A DNA stretch of 64,000 nt from Bradyrhizobium sp. 164. Its GTDB lineage: Bacteria > Pseudomonadota > Alphaproteobacteria > Rhizobiales > Xanthobacteraceae. The stretch covers positions 186,001 to 250,000 of the forward strand of contig NZ_JADPKA010000083.1 in assembly GCF_023073715.1 (NCBI RefSeq). The letters are read 5' to 3'. Shown in pieces: positions 1 to 7,692 of the stretch. Position 1 is the first letter of the stretch. Each line of letters starts with the position of its first letter. The notes under the pieces were generated by a model, which saw only the letters and a list, made by a program, of their open reading frames with translations, searched no databases and was not told the origin of the DNA. Position numbers and translations under genes: made by a program.

Positions 1-612
1 CACCGCCTCGCCGGTCGGCAAATGCGTGCGAATGACCGCGCGCTCGTTCTTGCAGAACAGCCGCTCGACGCGCTTCAGCGCGATGGGGTTAACGTTCCAG
101 ACGTCGCCATGGATCAGCGTGACGCGCTCGATATGCGCATCATAAGGCGCGTGGAAACGGTGATACATGCTCGAGGTCAGCCGCAGCGTGACGAAGCTTC
201 CATTGCGGTGCTGGTCGACCAGAGCGGAATCGCCGACGAGATCGAGCAGCGAATAGGGCGCGCCTTTGACCTGAAACAGTTCGGTGTCGACGATCCGGCC
301 ATGGGCGCCAACAATGCCGTCGGAGGGGCTCGCGACCACCGCCGGGTCCGGATCGAACGGCCGCAGACCCGGCTTGAGCTCCCGGGTGAAGCAGTCATGC
401 AGACTCTTGAAATGGGCCTTGCGCGCCTCCGACAGGTCGAGGTCGGAGAACAGCTTCCACAGCGCGATCGAGAAGTCCCGCACAAACGGGTTCTCGATCT
501 TGGAGAACCAGCCCATGAAGCGGGTCAGGGCCGCGCGCGGGATGCGGTTGGTCAACAAGAAGTTGAGGTCTTCCTGCTGGGTGAAAGAGGCGATGAGGGC
601 TTTGACTGTCAT
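1..612 (-). CDS. psd: Phosphatidylserine decarboxylase, 3' part missing (window edge)
   Basis: Converts phosphatidylserine to phosphatidylethanolamine at the inner membrane. The 204 residues present start with MTVKALIASF and stay open to base 1. They match the large (E. coli-like) class: FTRELKP near residue 75, SPSDG near 95-99 (catalytic Asp), the YHRFHAPYD block at 150-158, and GDVWNVNP at 169-176. The LGST self-cleavage site that makes the pyruvoyl group would lie beyond the edge and cannot be checked. The start at 612 is 35 bases from the divergent aminotransferase start, so the two share a very short promoter region. The nearby methyltransferase could use the PE this enzyme makes. Confidence 0.93.
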   Translation of the reverse strand, partial: MTVKALIASFTQQEDLNFLLTNRIPRAALTRFMGWFSKIENPFVRDFSIALWKLFSDLDLSEARKAHFKSLHDCFTRELKPGLRPFDPDPAVVASPSDGIVGAHGRIVDTELFQVKGAPYSLLDLVGDSALVDQHRNGSFVTLRLTSSMYHRFHAPYDAHIERVTLIHGDVWNVNPIALKRVERLFCKNERAVIRTHLPTGEAV

Positions 613-647
613 GAATCTGTCAGCTCGCGGGGTTAGCGCTTGTTGTC

Positions 648-2312
648 ATGGAAACGACACTCCCGATTCTCTCGATGTCCGTGGCCGCCGCAGCGTCCGC
701 TGCCGCCGCCTTCCCGAAGCTCAAGGCGCGCATCGAGCTCTCCCGCGCCAAGCACCGCTCGCTCTCCGGGCATTCCAAGATGTCGCGCCGCGTGGCGCGG
801 CTGATCCCGTTCTACGAGTTCGGAAACGACGACTACTTCTCCTGCGATGGCGCGCCGGCGAACATCGCGGCTCAGCGCAAGGAGGGCTTCTTCCGCCTCG
901 CCGGCCTCTACGCCGAGCGCTATCCCAGGGGACGCGCGATGACGAAGGAGGCCGCGGAGAGGATCTCCGATCTGAACTTCACCGAGAGCTACCGCGTGCC
1001 GTTCCAATTCTCGCGACTGGTCCGCGAGCATCTGGGCACCTCGACCTTCATGGAATCCTCGCGCGGCGTCACCGTCACGGATGTCGACGGCAACAGCTTC
1101 TACGACCTCACCGGCTCCTACGGCGTCAACATCTTCGGCAACGACTTCTACAAGGACTGCATCGAGGGCGCCGAGAAGCGCGCGCACGCGCTCGGCCCCG
1201 TGCTCGGCCCCTACCATCCCGTCATCCTCGACAACGTGCAGCGGCTCTGCCGAATCTCGGGCCTCGACGAGGTCTCGTTCCACATGTCCGGCACCGAAGC
1301 CGTGATGCAGGCGGTGCGGCTCGCGCGCTACCACACCAAGCGCACGCATCTCGTCCGCTTCGCCGGCGCCTATCACGGCTGGTGGGGCGACGTGCAGCCC
1401 GGCGTCGGCAATCCGATTCCCGCGCACGAGACCTACACCCTCGCCGAGATGTCGGAGAAGACCCTGCACGTGCTGCGGACCCGCAAGGACATCGCCTGCG
1501 TGCTGGTCAACCCGCTGCAGGGCCTGCATCCGAACGCCAATGCCCCCGGCGATTCCTCGCTGGTCGATTCCTCCCGTGGCGGCAATTTCGACCGCGCGGC
1601 GTACACCGAGTGGCTCAAGAAGCTGCGCGAGGTCTGCGACCAACGCGGCATCGTGCTGATCTTCGACGAGGTGTTCGTCGGCTTCCGTCTCGCCGCCGGG
1701 GGAGCCCAGGAATATTTCGGCGTGCGCGCCGACATGGTGACTTACGGCAAGAGCCTCGCCGGCGGCCTGCCGGTCGGCGTCGTCTGCGGCAGACGCGAAT
1801 TGATGCGCCGCTTCCGCGACGACCGTCCCGCCGACATCTGCTTCGCCCGCGGCACCTTCAACTCGCATCCCTACGTCATGATGGCGATGGACGAGTTCTT
1901 GAGCCGCCTCGCCAGCCCCAATTTCCGCGCCGTCTATGACGGGCTGGAGGCGACCTGGAACGGCCGCGTCCAGAAGCTCAACCACATGATGACCGATGCC
2001 GACCTGCCGGTGCGGTTCGCCAACTTCTCCTCGATCTGGACAGTGAAATACACCACCCCGTCCCGCTACAACTGGATGCTGCAATATTATCTGCGCGCCG
2101 AGGGCCTGGCGCTGAGCTGGGTCGGCACCGGACGGCTGATCTTCAGCCTCAACTACACCGACGCCGATTTCACCGAGGTCGCCGAGCGCTTCGTCCGCGC
2201 GGCCGAAAAGATGAAGGCCGACGGTTTCTGGTGGCACGACGGCGCGCTCACCAACAAGAGCATCAAGCGGCAGATCCTGAAAGAGATGCTGGCCACGCGG
2301 TTCGGGCGTTGA
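648..2312 (+). CDS. PLP-dependent class III aminotransferase (glutamate-1-semialdehyde aminomutase-like), long form
   Basis: The 554-residue protein has a fold-type I class III aminotransferase domain from about residue 105 to 535. Visible landmarks are FHMSGTEAVMQAVRLAR (211-227), the cofactor-binding DE at 340-341 (IFDEVFVGFR) and the Schiff-base lysine K368 in TYGKSLAGGLPVG. True HemL enzymes are about 430 residues; the extra 100-residue N-terminus, which begins with a hydrophobic Ala-rich stretch, sets this one apart, so it is probably not the haem-pathway enzyme. Its setting between psd, an Mpo1-like protein and a phospholipid methyltransferase suggests an amino-lipid or membrane-linked substrate, which is inference. 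The ATG at 648 is the first start and leaves 35 bases to psd. Confidence 0.85.
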   Translation: METTLPILSMSVAAAASAAAAFPKLKARIELSRAKHRSLSGHSKMSRRVARLIPFYEFGNDDYFSCDGAPANIAAQRKEGFFRLAGLYAERYPRGRAMTKEAAERISDLNFTESYRVPFQFSRLVREHLGTSTFMESSRGVTVTDVDGNSFYDLTGSYGVNIFGNDFYKDCIEGAEKRAHALGPVLGPYHPVILDNVQRLCRISGLDEVSFHMSGTEAVMQAVRLARYHTKRTHLVRFAGAYHGWWGDVQPGVGNPIPAHETYTLAEMSEKTLHVLRTRKDIACVLVNPLQGLHPNANAPGDSSLVDSSRGGNFDRAAYTEWLKKLREVCDQRGIVLIFDEVFVGFRLAAGGAQEYFGVRADMVTYGKSLAGGLPVGVVCGRRELMRRFRDDRPADICFARGTFNSHPYVMMAMDEFLSRLASPNFRAVYDGLEATWNGRVQKLNHMMTDADLPVRFANFSSIWTVKYTTPSRYNWMLQYYLRAEGLALSWVGTGRLIFSLNYTDADFTEVAERFVRAAEKMKADGFWWHDGALTNKSIKRQILKEMLATRFGR

Positions 2313-2337
2313 GGCCGATTCTTTCCACATAACCACC

Positions 2338-2468
2338 GTCATTCCATGCGCAGCATCGAACCCCGAATCCTGGGATTCCCGGTTCGGTCCTGCGGACCGT
2401 CCCCCGCACGCGGGAAGAGGCGAAGACGCCCCCAAGACGTGGATGCCCGGGACGAGCCCGGGCATGAC
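2338..2468. repeat. Intergenic palindromic repeat (CGGAATC-type family B, divergent copy)
   Basis: The stretch after the aminotransferase contains self-complementary segments (GAATCCTGGGATTC, GGTCCTGCGGACC). These resemble better copies of the same family at 20392, 21903 and 46491. There is no credible reading frame. It probably forms a hairpin between the two convergent genes. Confidence 0.5.
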
Positions 2469-2509
2469 GCAAGCATCAGACATCAGAGTATTGGATATGC
2501 GCAGCGCGC

Positions 2510-3169
2510 TCAGGCGTGCTGCTCTTCGAGCGTCGGCTCGCCGATGAGGCCCAGCGTGTGCTCGGGGTTGAGGTGCAGGCCGGGGTCCATCAGCTCGCCA
2601 CGCATCAGCGCGAGCGGAGCCTTGCGATAGAGCATCAAATCATGGAACGGATCGGTCAGGATCTTGGTCATCCAGACGAGACCGGTCTCGACGTCGCGGA
2701 TGAAGAACAGGTGCACGGTACGGAACAACAGACCGCCGCCACCGACCACGAGCCAGATCTTCGCGACCTGCCGCATGAAGTCGGCCGCGCTCGCCCAGGG
2801 CGTGAACAGGCCGAACAGCGTGGGATCGACGAACAGCACCAGCGGCGAGAGCGCCCAGATCGCCATCAGCACCACCTTGCGCTGAAGGTTGTAGCCGACC
2901 TTGATCTCTTCCTTGTGCTTGTGCGTCGCCTGGTTGATGTGGTCGTAACCGTGCGGCTCGAAGAAGAAGTGACCGGCCTGGCGCGAGGTCATCGAGACCA
3001 GCCAGCCGACCAGCGCGGACACTACGGGGTCGATGAACAGCCAGACATAGGCAAAGAGAAAGCTCAGCGCGCTGACGAAGTGCAGGCTCTGATTGATGCG
3101 GCTGTGGTGATAGTAGCGATGGTCGTCCCAGCGCTGGATGCGCAGCTGCTCGAGATAATTCTTGATCAT
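2510..3169 (-). CDS. Mpo1-like (DUF962-type) membrane protein
   Basis: A protein of 219 residues with four hydrophobic segments (about 30-50, 50-65, 105-125 and 140-165). The N-terminal half shows the H-x3-N-x3-H pattern (HSRINQSLH, about residues 21-29) and then RQAGHFFFEP (about 62-71), which is the signature layout of the Mpo1/DUF962 family. The yeast member is an iron-dependent dioxygenase that alpha-oxidises 2-hydroxy fatty acids. The ATG at 3169 is preferred over upstream starts because a GGGGA Shine-Dalgarno sits about 7 bases before it and MIKNYLEQL begins the conserved part; the 64 residues upstream look like noncoding repeat. It lies in a lipid-related neighbourhood. Family membership is by motif only. 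Confidence 0.68.
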   Translation of the reverse strand: MIKNYLEQLRIQRWDDHRYYHHSRINQSLHFVSALSFLFAYVWLFIDPVVSALVGWLVSMTSRQAGHFFFEPHGYDHINQATHKHKEEIKVGYNLQRKVVLMAIWALSPLVLFVDPTLFGLFTPWASAADFMRQVAKIWLVVGGGGLLFRTVHLFFIRDVETGLVWMTKILTDPFHDLMLYRKAPLALMRGELMDPGLHLNPEHTLGLIGEPTLEEQHA

Positions 3170-3289
3170 GCTCTTCCCCAAGATGCTTTCGGGTACGGGA
3201 TTTAAACGGATTCGATGTAGGCCGTGTGACATCATCATCTTGTCATGTGACGATGTGCAGCGGCGCGATGACGCACGGTCACTCTCTCC

Positions 3290-3336
3290 CCTCACCCTGA
3301 GGCGCTTGCCTAGCAAGCGTCTCGAAGGGGCGAGGC
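3290..3336. repeat. Palindromic repeat, CTTCGAGACGC family (A)
   Basis: The segment CCTGAGGCGCTTGC...GCAAGCGTCTCGAAGG is one of at least ten copies in the window of an inverted repeat built around TCGAGACGC / CTGAGGATGAGG. It lies in the 240-base gap upstream of the Mpo1-like gene. Confidence 0.75.
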
Positions 3337-3410
3337 CCGTCTGCAGCAGGCGGGACTTCATGGTCCGAGACGGCGCTTGCGCCTCCTCACCATGAGGGGC
3401 AACAGCAATG

Positions 3411-4100
3411 CTACGCCGCCTTGGCGACGTCGACCTTCCGGAAGCGCACCAGCGAGAAGTGGCCGAGCGGCGGAATCAGACGGCGCTCGGCGAGCTCGAT
3501 GCCGCGTGCGCCGGCCAGCCACTTCGCATAGCGCGACCAGGCGAACTCGGCGGTGCGGAAGCCGAGCGGACGCACCACTGGCTGCAGCTTCTGCTCGATG
3601 AAGCGGCGCATGCCGGTATCGGCGCTGACGCGGGTGAGGATGATCAGCTCGCCGCCCGGGCGCAGCACGCGGACGAATTCGTCGAGCGCCTTCTCCGGAT
3701 TGGGCACGGCGGTGACGACGTATTGCGCCATGACGACGTCGAAGGAGTTGTCGGGGAATTCGAGCTTCTCGGCGTCCATCACCGCGAGGCCCTCGACGTT
3801 CTTCAGCTTCTGCTCGCTCACGCGGCGGCGCGCCTTATCGAGCATCGCCTCCGAGATGTCGGTGCCGAAGATGCGCAAGTTCGGCGCGTAGAGCGGCAGC
3901 GAGATGCCGGTGCCGACGCCGACCTCGAGCACCCGCCCGCCGATCTTGTTGGTGGCCGCGATCGCCGCCTGCCGGCCCTTGGCGAAGACGCCGCCGAACA
4001 CGAGGTCGTAGACCGGCGCCCAGCGGTCATAGGCCTGCTCGACCGTGCCGCGGGTGAGGTCGAGCTGCTGCGTGCCGTCAAGGTTCATGATCTTAGCCAT
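3411..4100 (-). CDS. SAM-dependent methyltransferase, Rhodobacter-type phospholipid N-methyltransferase
   Basis: Class I methyltransferase of 229 residues. SAM motif I is VLEVGVGTGISLPLY (residues 57-71), followed by the acidic GTDISEAML turn (79-87) and LRPGG. The order AYDRWAPVYD...GRVLEVGVGTG...MDAEKLEFPD matches PmtA enzymes of the Rhodobacter type, which methylate phosphatidylethanolamine stepwise toward phosphatidylcholine. A psd gene a few kilobases away supplies the substrate class. Bradyrhizobium species carry several Pmt paralogues with different step specificity, so the exact step cannot be read from the sequence. The start at 4100 is followed by a second possible ATG at 4088. The glycosyltransferase lies 34 bases upstream on the same strand, so the two are probably co-transcribed. 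Confidence 0.82.
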   Translation of the reverse strand: MAKIMNLDGTQQLDLTRGTVEQAYDRWAPVYDLVFGGVFAKGRQAAIAATNKIGGRVLEVGVGTGISLPLYAPNLRIFGTDISEAMLDKARRRVSEQKLKNVEGLAVMDAEKLEFPDNSFDVVMAQYVVTAVPNPEKALDEFVRVLRPGGELIILTRVSADTGMRRFIEQKLQPVVRPLGFRTAEFAWSRYAKWLAGARGIELAERRLIPPLGHFSLVRFRKVDVAKAA

Positions 4101-4133
4101 CGATGAGGTTCTCGCTGTGGTTCAAATGGACGA

Positions 4134-5186
4134 TCAACCGCGCACCGGCCGCCGCGCCATGCGAGGCGAGGCGCGCAAGGTGCGGCTGGGCTGAAGTGAG
4201 GTGAGATTGCCGACGAACTGGCGCGCGCTGTTTTCCCAGGAACGCTCCAGCGCGAAGTTGCGGCAGGTCTGGCGCGACATCGTGAGCGCGCGCAGGCACG
4301 CGGTGCGCAGATCATGGTCGATCGCGCCGATCGGATGATCGGCGATGACGTCCTTGGGGCCCGTCACCGGGAACGCCGCAACCGGCGTGCCGCAGGCGAG
4401 CGCCTCGAGCTGCACCACGCCGAAGGTGTCGGTCAGGCTGGGAAACACGAAGACGTCGGCGGCGGCGAGGTGCGCGGTGAGATCCGCCGCCTTCTTCTCG
4501 CCGAGGAAGACGGCGCCGGGATATTTCTTTTCCAGCGCAGGCTTCTGCGGGCCGTCGCCGACGACGACCTTGGTGCCGGGCAGGTCGAGCGCGAGGAACG
4601 CTTCGAGATTCTTCTCCACCGCGACCCGGCCCATCGTCATGAAGATCGGCCGTGGCAGGTCGAGAGCTGCTGGGCTGTCGGGATGGAACAGCTCGGTGTT
4701 GACGCCGCGCGTCCAGAAGCCGAGCCGCTTGAAGCCACGTTCAGACAGCTCCTGCCGCAGCGAGGGCGTCGCCACCATGGTCATCGCGGCGGCATCGTGA
4801 AAGTGGCGCAGCACGGCATAACCGATGTTCGCGGGGATGCCGGTCCGCACCGAAACATATTCGGGAAAGCGCGTTGTATAGGATGTGGTGAAGGCGAGCC
4901 GGTTGCGCCGGCAATAGGCCCGCGCGGCCCAGCCGATCGGGCCTTCGGTCGCGATGTGCAGCGCCTCGGGAGCGGCCTTCTCGATCCGCCGTGCGATTTC
5001 CCTGAAACTCGGCAACGCGATGCGCAGGCCCGGATAGGTCGGCAGCGGCCATGACGGAAAACCGTCCGGGGTCAGGAAGTCGATCTCGACATCGAGGGCC
5101 TTGGCCGCGCTCGCCAGCGAGGTCAGCGTCCGCACCACGCCGTTGACCTGCGGATGCCAGGCGTCGGTCGCGATTAATACCCGCAT
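4134..5186 (-). CDS. Glycosyltransferase family 4 (alpha-mannosyltransferase-like)
   Basis: GT-B glycosyltransferase of 350 residues. The N-terminus MRVLIATDAWHPQVNGVVRTL is the acceptor-side Rossmann start typical of the MgdA/PimB-like group. The C-terminal half holds the nucleotide-sugar site: MGRVAVEKNLEAFL, VVVGDGP, and the E-x7-E region PSLTDTFGVVQLEALACGTPV. Relatives transfer hexoses onto diacylglycerol or lipid carriers, in keeping with the lipid genes next door, but the acceptor is unknown. The start is placed at 5186 (MRVLIA); 15 further codons upstream are open but not family-like. The C-terminal 20 residues are rich in Arg and look unstructured. Confidence 0.85.
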   Translation of the reverse strand: MRVLIATDAWHPQVNGVVRTLTSLASAAKALDVEIDFLTPDGFPSWPLPTYPGLRIALPSFREIARRIEKAAPEALHIATEGPIGWAARAYCRRNRLAFTTSYTTRFPEYVSVRTGIPANIGYAVLRHFHDAAAMTMVATPSLRQELSERGFKRLGFWTRGVNTELFHPDSPAALDLPRPIFMTMGRVAVEKNLEAFLALDLPGTKVVVGDGPQKPALEKKYPGAVFLGEKKAADLTAHLAAADVFVFPSLTDTFGVVQLEALACGTPVAAFPVTGPKDVIADHPIGAIDHDLRTACLRALTMSRQTCRNFALERSWENSARQFVGNLTSLQPSRTLRASPRMARRPVRG

Positions 5187-5459
5187 GGGACAATCCCGAG
5201 AGTTTGATGATTCTCGGTTTCCGACCATCAACGAAGGATATTTCAGGCGTATGACGTCACAGAAGTGTCGGCGCTCTGTTTTGTTCGTTAACGGGCCCGC
5301 GCGGCCACGAAACTGTCATGAAACAATTCTTGCCGCCCCGAAGCCGTTTTCGGTTTTCCACGCAAATGTCCCGAAATGTTTTGCCGTTAGTGATCACCCC
5401 AACGGAGCACCGAAACGGTGCCGCGGTGATCAACAACACCGAGCAAACAGGGGCGATCA
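5187..5459. other. Divergent intergenic region
   Basis: The region separates the leftward lipid cluster from the rightward L,D-transpeptidase. I see a GCCGTTTTCGG partial palindrome and a lower-GC stretch at 5330-5400 that probably holds promoters, but no credible gene or named operator. Confidence 0.5.
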
Positions 5460-6176
5460 ATGATCAATCTGGACACGTTCAAGAACTATTCGCGCGCCGT
5501 TGCGATCAGTGCAGTCGCGATCTCTGCAATCGCGTTCGCAGGTACAGCCGACGCTGCGCCGGTGCAACTCTTCCCCTTCTTCCAGCCGCTGCCGCCGATG
5601 ACGGCGCCGCAGCCGCTCCAGCCGTACCAGCCCTACCAGACGATGCCTTATCAGGCCGCGCCGTCCGAGGATCAGGACGCGGTCGAGATGCCGGCCCGCT
5701 TCCGCCGCCAGACCGTTTCCTACGCAACGCGGGAGGCGCCAGGCACGATCATCATCGACACGCCCAACACCTATCTCTACTACGTGCTCGGCAACGGCCA
5801 GGCGCTGCGCTACGGCATCGGCGTCGGCCGCGACGGCTTCACCTGGTCCGGCATCCAATCGGTGAGCCGGAAGGCCGAATGGCCGGCCTGGACTCCGCCG
5901 CCGGAAATGATCGCCCGCCAGCCCTATCTGCCGCGCCACATGGCCGGCGGCCCCGGCAATCCGTTGGGGGCCCGCGCCATGTATCTCGGCAGCACCATCT
6001 ACCGCATTCACGGCACCAACGCGCCCGAGACCATTGGCAAGCACGTCTCGTCCGGCTGCATCCGCATGACCAATGACGACGTCACCGACCTCTACACCCG
6101 CGTCAATGTCGGCACCAAGGTCATCGTGCTGCCGATGACGGAGCGGCGAGCCGAGCTTGGAGCTGCGACGCGCTGA
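5460..6176 (+). CDS. L,D-transpeptidase (YkuD domain), exported
   Basis: Cell-wall cross-linking enzyme of 238 residues. An N-terminal signal region (residues 12-33, ending TADAA) is followed by a Pro/Gln-rich linker (40-70) and a YkuD catalytic domain (about 95-226). The active site is complete: H184 in YRIHGTN and C200 in SSGCIRM with R202. L,D-transpeptidases make 3-3 peptidoglycan links, common in Rhizobiales, or attach proteins to the wall. The catalytic domain is very close to that of the second enzyme at 42586-43782, so the two are paralogues. The start at 5460 is an ATG directly after GGGGCGATCA. Confidence 0.92.
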   Translation: MINLDTFKNYSRAVAISAVAISAIAFAGTADAAPVQLFPFFQPLPPMTAPQPLQPYQPYQTMPYQAAPSEDQDAVEMPARFRRQTVSYATREAPGTIIIDTPNTYLYYVLGNGQALRYGIGVGRDGFTWSGIQSVSRKAEWPAWTPPPEMIARQPYLPRHMAGGPGNPLGARAMYLGSTIYRIHGTNAPETIGKHVSSGCIRMTNDDVTDLYTRVNVGTKVIVLPMTERRAELGAATR

Positions 6177-6288
6177 GCGACAGGACATTGTGACGCAAAC
6201 GGCCCCGGAACCCACCGGGCGCCGTGTTCGTTTGCTCTCGACATCCCGAAGCGCGCTTGCTGCAGCGCGATCCCTGATGGAGGCGCAG

Positions 6289-6702
6289 ATGCAAGCACGC
6301 CGGCAACGTTCGTCAAGGGCATGGCTGCGCGCGATCGGCACCGGGGCATTGACGTTGTTCTTGTCACTGCCCCTCTCGCTCGCGCAGCAGCCGGCGAGCG
6401 ACGACGCAGCCCAGCAGGCCTTCAACAATTCCTGCCGCACCTGCCACTCCATGAAAGAGGGCGACAATCGCCTCGGTCCCAATCTTAACAAGATCGTCGG
6501 ACGCAAGGCCGGCGCGCTGCCGAACTACAATTACTCGTCGTCGATGAAGGAAGCCGGCTTCATCTGGGACCAAGACAAGCTCACCCGCTTCATGGTCAAG
6601 CCGGACGAGGTCGTGTCCGGCCACAAGATGCAGCCCTATGGCGGCATCTCGGCGGAGGAGGCGGCCAAGGTGGTTGCGTATCTGCAGGCAGCTTCGCAGT
6701 AA
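6289..6702 (+). CDS. Class I cytochrome c, periplasmic
   Basis: Small soluble electron carrier of 137 residues. The signal peptide spans about residues 1-32 (RAIGTGALTLFLSLPLSLAQQ). The haem-binding CxxCH is CRTCH at 49-53, and the axial Met is in HKMQPYGG near residue 108. LGPNLNKIVGRKAG and YNYSSSMKEAG are typical of the cytochrome c2/c550 group of alphaproteobacteria. The ATG at 6289 is chosen because GGAGG sits five bases upstream; 6277 is the alternative. The gene is 112 bases after the L,D-transpeptidase, so a shared transcript is possible. Confidence 0.92.
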   Translation: MQARRQRSSRAWLRAIGTGALTLFLSLPLSLAQQPASDDAAQQAFNNSCRTCHSMKEGDNRLGPNLNKIVGRKAGALPNYNYSSSMKEAGFIWDQDKLTRFMVKPDEVVSGHKMQPYGGISAEEAAKVVAYLQAASQ

Positions 6703-6751
6703 CGACCTAGGCTAAGCGCGTCATTTTTGCTTGGTGTCGGTGATCGTGGCT

Positions 6752-6793
6752 ATCCTTCGAGACGCCGCCTGCGGCGGGCTCCTCAGGATGAGG
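6752..6793. repeat. Palindromic repeat family A (first arm)
   Basis: CCTTCGAGACGCCGCCTGCGGCGGGCTCCTCAGGATGAGG is an inverted repeat. It is paired with an inverted copy about 65 bases downstream, so the two together can fold into a larger structure. Confidence 0.8.
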
Positions 6794-6854
6794 TCGGACT
6801 ACGCGGCCGCCAATCCATACGGAACCCTTGCACCAAACTGCAGATGCCCGTTAG

Positions 6855-6900
6855 CCTCATCCTGAGGAGCGCGCCCTTGCGCGCGTCTCGAAGGACGAGG
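6855..6900. repeat. Palindromic repeat family A (inverted copy)
   Basis: CCTCATCCTGAGGAGCGCGC...GCGCGTCTCGAAGGACGAGG is the reverse-oriented partner of the copy at 6752. It ends directly before the GIY-YIG remnant. Confidence 0.8.
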
Positions 6901-6908
6901 CGTTCACG

Positions 6909-7191
6909 ATGACCGAAGGCGTACCTCTACATTCTCAGATGCGCCGATGGCAGTTACTACATCGGCACAACGCGCACCGCGCTCGACATCAGGGTCGCGC
7001 AGCACAACGCCGGCACGTTCGAAGGCTATACAAAGGCGCGTCGGCCCGTGACGCTGGTCTTCTGACAATGGTTCGATCGCATCACCGAGGCGATCGAATG
7101 CGAACGCAAGCTCAAGAAATGGAGCCGCGCCAAGAAAGAAGCCTTCATGCGCGGCGACCTCGCCGAGCTGCATGAGTTGGCGAAGCGCGGA
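6909..7191 (+). pseudogene. Disrupted GIY-YIG nuclease-like gene (UPF0213 type)
   Basis: Reading from 6922 gives YLYILRCADGSYYIGTTR, the GIY-YIG core, then ALDIRVAQHNAG and, after a stop, QWFDRITEAIECERKLKKWSRAKKEAF. This is the full layout of a stand-alone GIY-YIG domain of about 95 residues. It is broken twice. The TGA at 7063-7065 interrupts the frame after TLVF, and the only upstream ATG (6909) is in another frame, so a one- or two-base indel lies between 6911 and 6922. The reading frame runs into the repeat at 7198, which may have replaced the original stop. The flanking repeats suggest the locus is decaying. Confidence 0.85.
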
Positions 7192-7197
7192 TCACAT

Positions 7198-7240
7198 CAT
7201 CCTTCGAGACGCCCGCCTGCGGCGGGCCCTCAGGATGAGG
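7198..7240. repeat. Palindromic repeat family A
   Basis: CCTTCGAGACGCCCGCCTGCGGCGGGCCCTCAGGATGAGG abuts the 3' end of the broken GIY-YIG gene. Confidence 0.8.
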
Positions 7241-7287
7241 AGCGGAGTTCGCGGCAGCGCTCTAGCCCCGACTCTGATGCCGATTAG

Positions 7288-7393
7288 CCTCATCCTCAGG
7301 ATGAGGGCGCAGGTGTGGCAGCAGTTTCAACGGGCCCGATGCCGATTAGCCTCATCCTGAGGAGCGCGCTTGCGCGCGTCTCGAAGGACGAGG
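7288..7393. repeat. Palindromic repeat family A, half copy plus full inverted copy
   Basis: A short CCTCATCCTCAGGATGAGG palindrome at 7288-7306 is followed by a complete inverted copy at 7350-7393. Five copies or part-copies of this family sit within 650 bases around the pseudogene. Confidence 0.75.
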
Positions 7394-7413
7394 CGTTCAC
7401 ACCGGGCGGTGCG

Positions 7414-7692
7414 TTACCGCTCGCCGCCGCGCCTTCGCTCCGCAATCAATCTCAGCCACGCCGCGGAATGAAACGCGCTCATCAACAGATACATCGGAAG
7501 CATGCCAACGAGCACGGATCCTTGTCCCGCGGAGCAGAGCATGTCCGCCGCACCGCCGCCGAGCGCGGCGGTCAGCAAGGCCATGATCGCGAAGGTCGGC
7601 GTGGCCGCCAGCCCCAGCCATCGGGCGAGGTGACGCGCGGCCGCGACGCTGTCGCGGTTGACGCTGGCGGCCGCGCTTGCGGCAGCGGTCAT
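7414..7692 (-). CDS. Small membrane protein downstream of DUF899 gene
   Basis: A protein of 92 residues with two hydrophobic helices (about 28-48 and 57-75). The N-terminus MTAAASAAASVNRD and a basic RRRGGER tail suggest the inside-facing ends. The start at 7692 overlaps the stop of the upstream DUF899 gene by four bases (ATGA), so the two are translationally coupled. I do not recognise the family. The coupling suggests it works with the DUF899 protein. Confidence 0.7.
   Translation of the reverse strand: MTAAASAAASVNRDSVAAARHLARWLGLAATPTFAIMALLTAALGGGAADMLCSAGQGSVLVGMLPMYLLMSAFHSAAWLRLIAERRRGGER

Noticed and set aside
284..1939. Second long + strand open frame overlapping the aminotransferase
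   Set aside because: It is very rich in Arg and Ala with no motifs, begins inside psd in antisense, and is out of frame with the real gene.
633..2483. Long minus-strand open frame (616 codons) opposite the aminotransferase gene
   Set aside because: It is an antisense shadow created by GC-rich codon use; the + strand has clear PLP-enzyme motifs and this frame has none.
6752..7393. Cluster of similar repeats as a possible CRISPR array
   Set aside because: The units are palindromic, in alternating orientation and at uneven distance, with no uniform spacers and no cas genes. This is a REP-type cluster.
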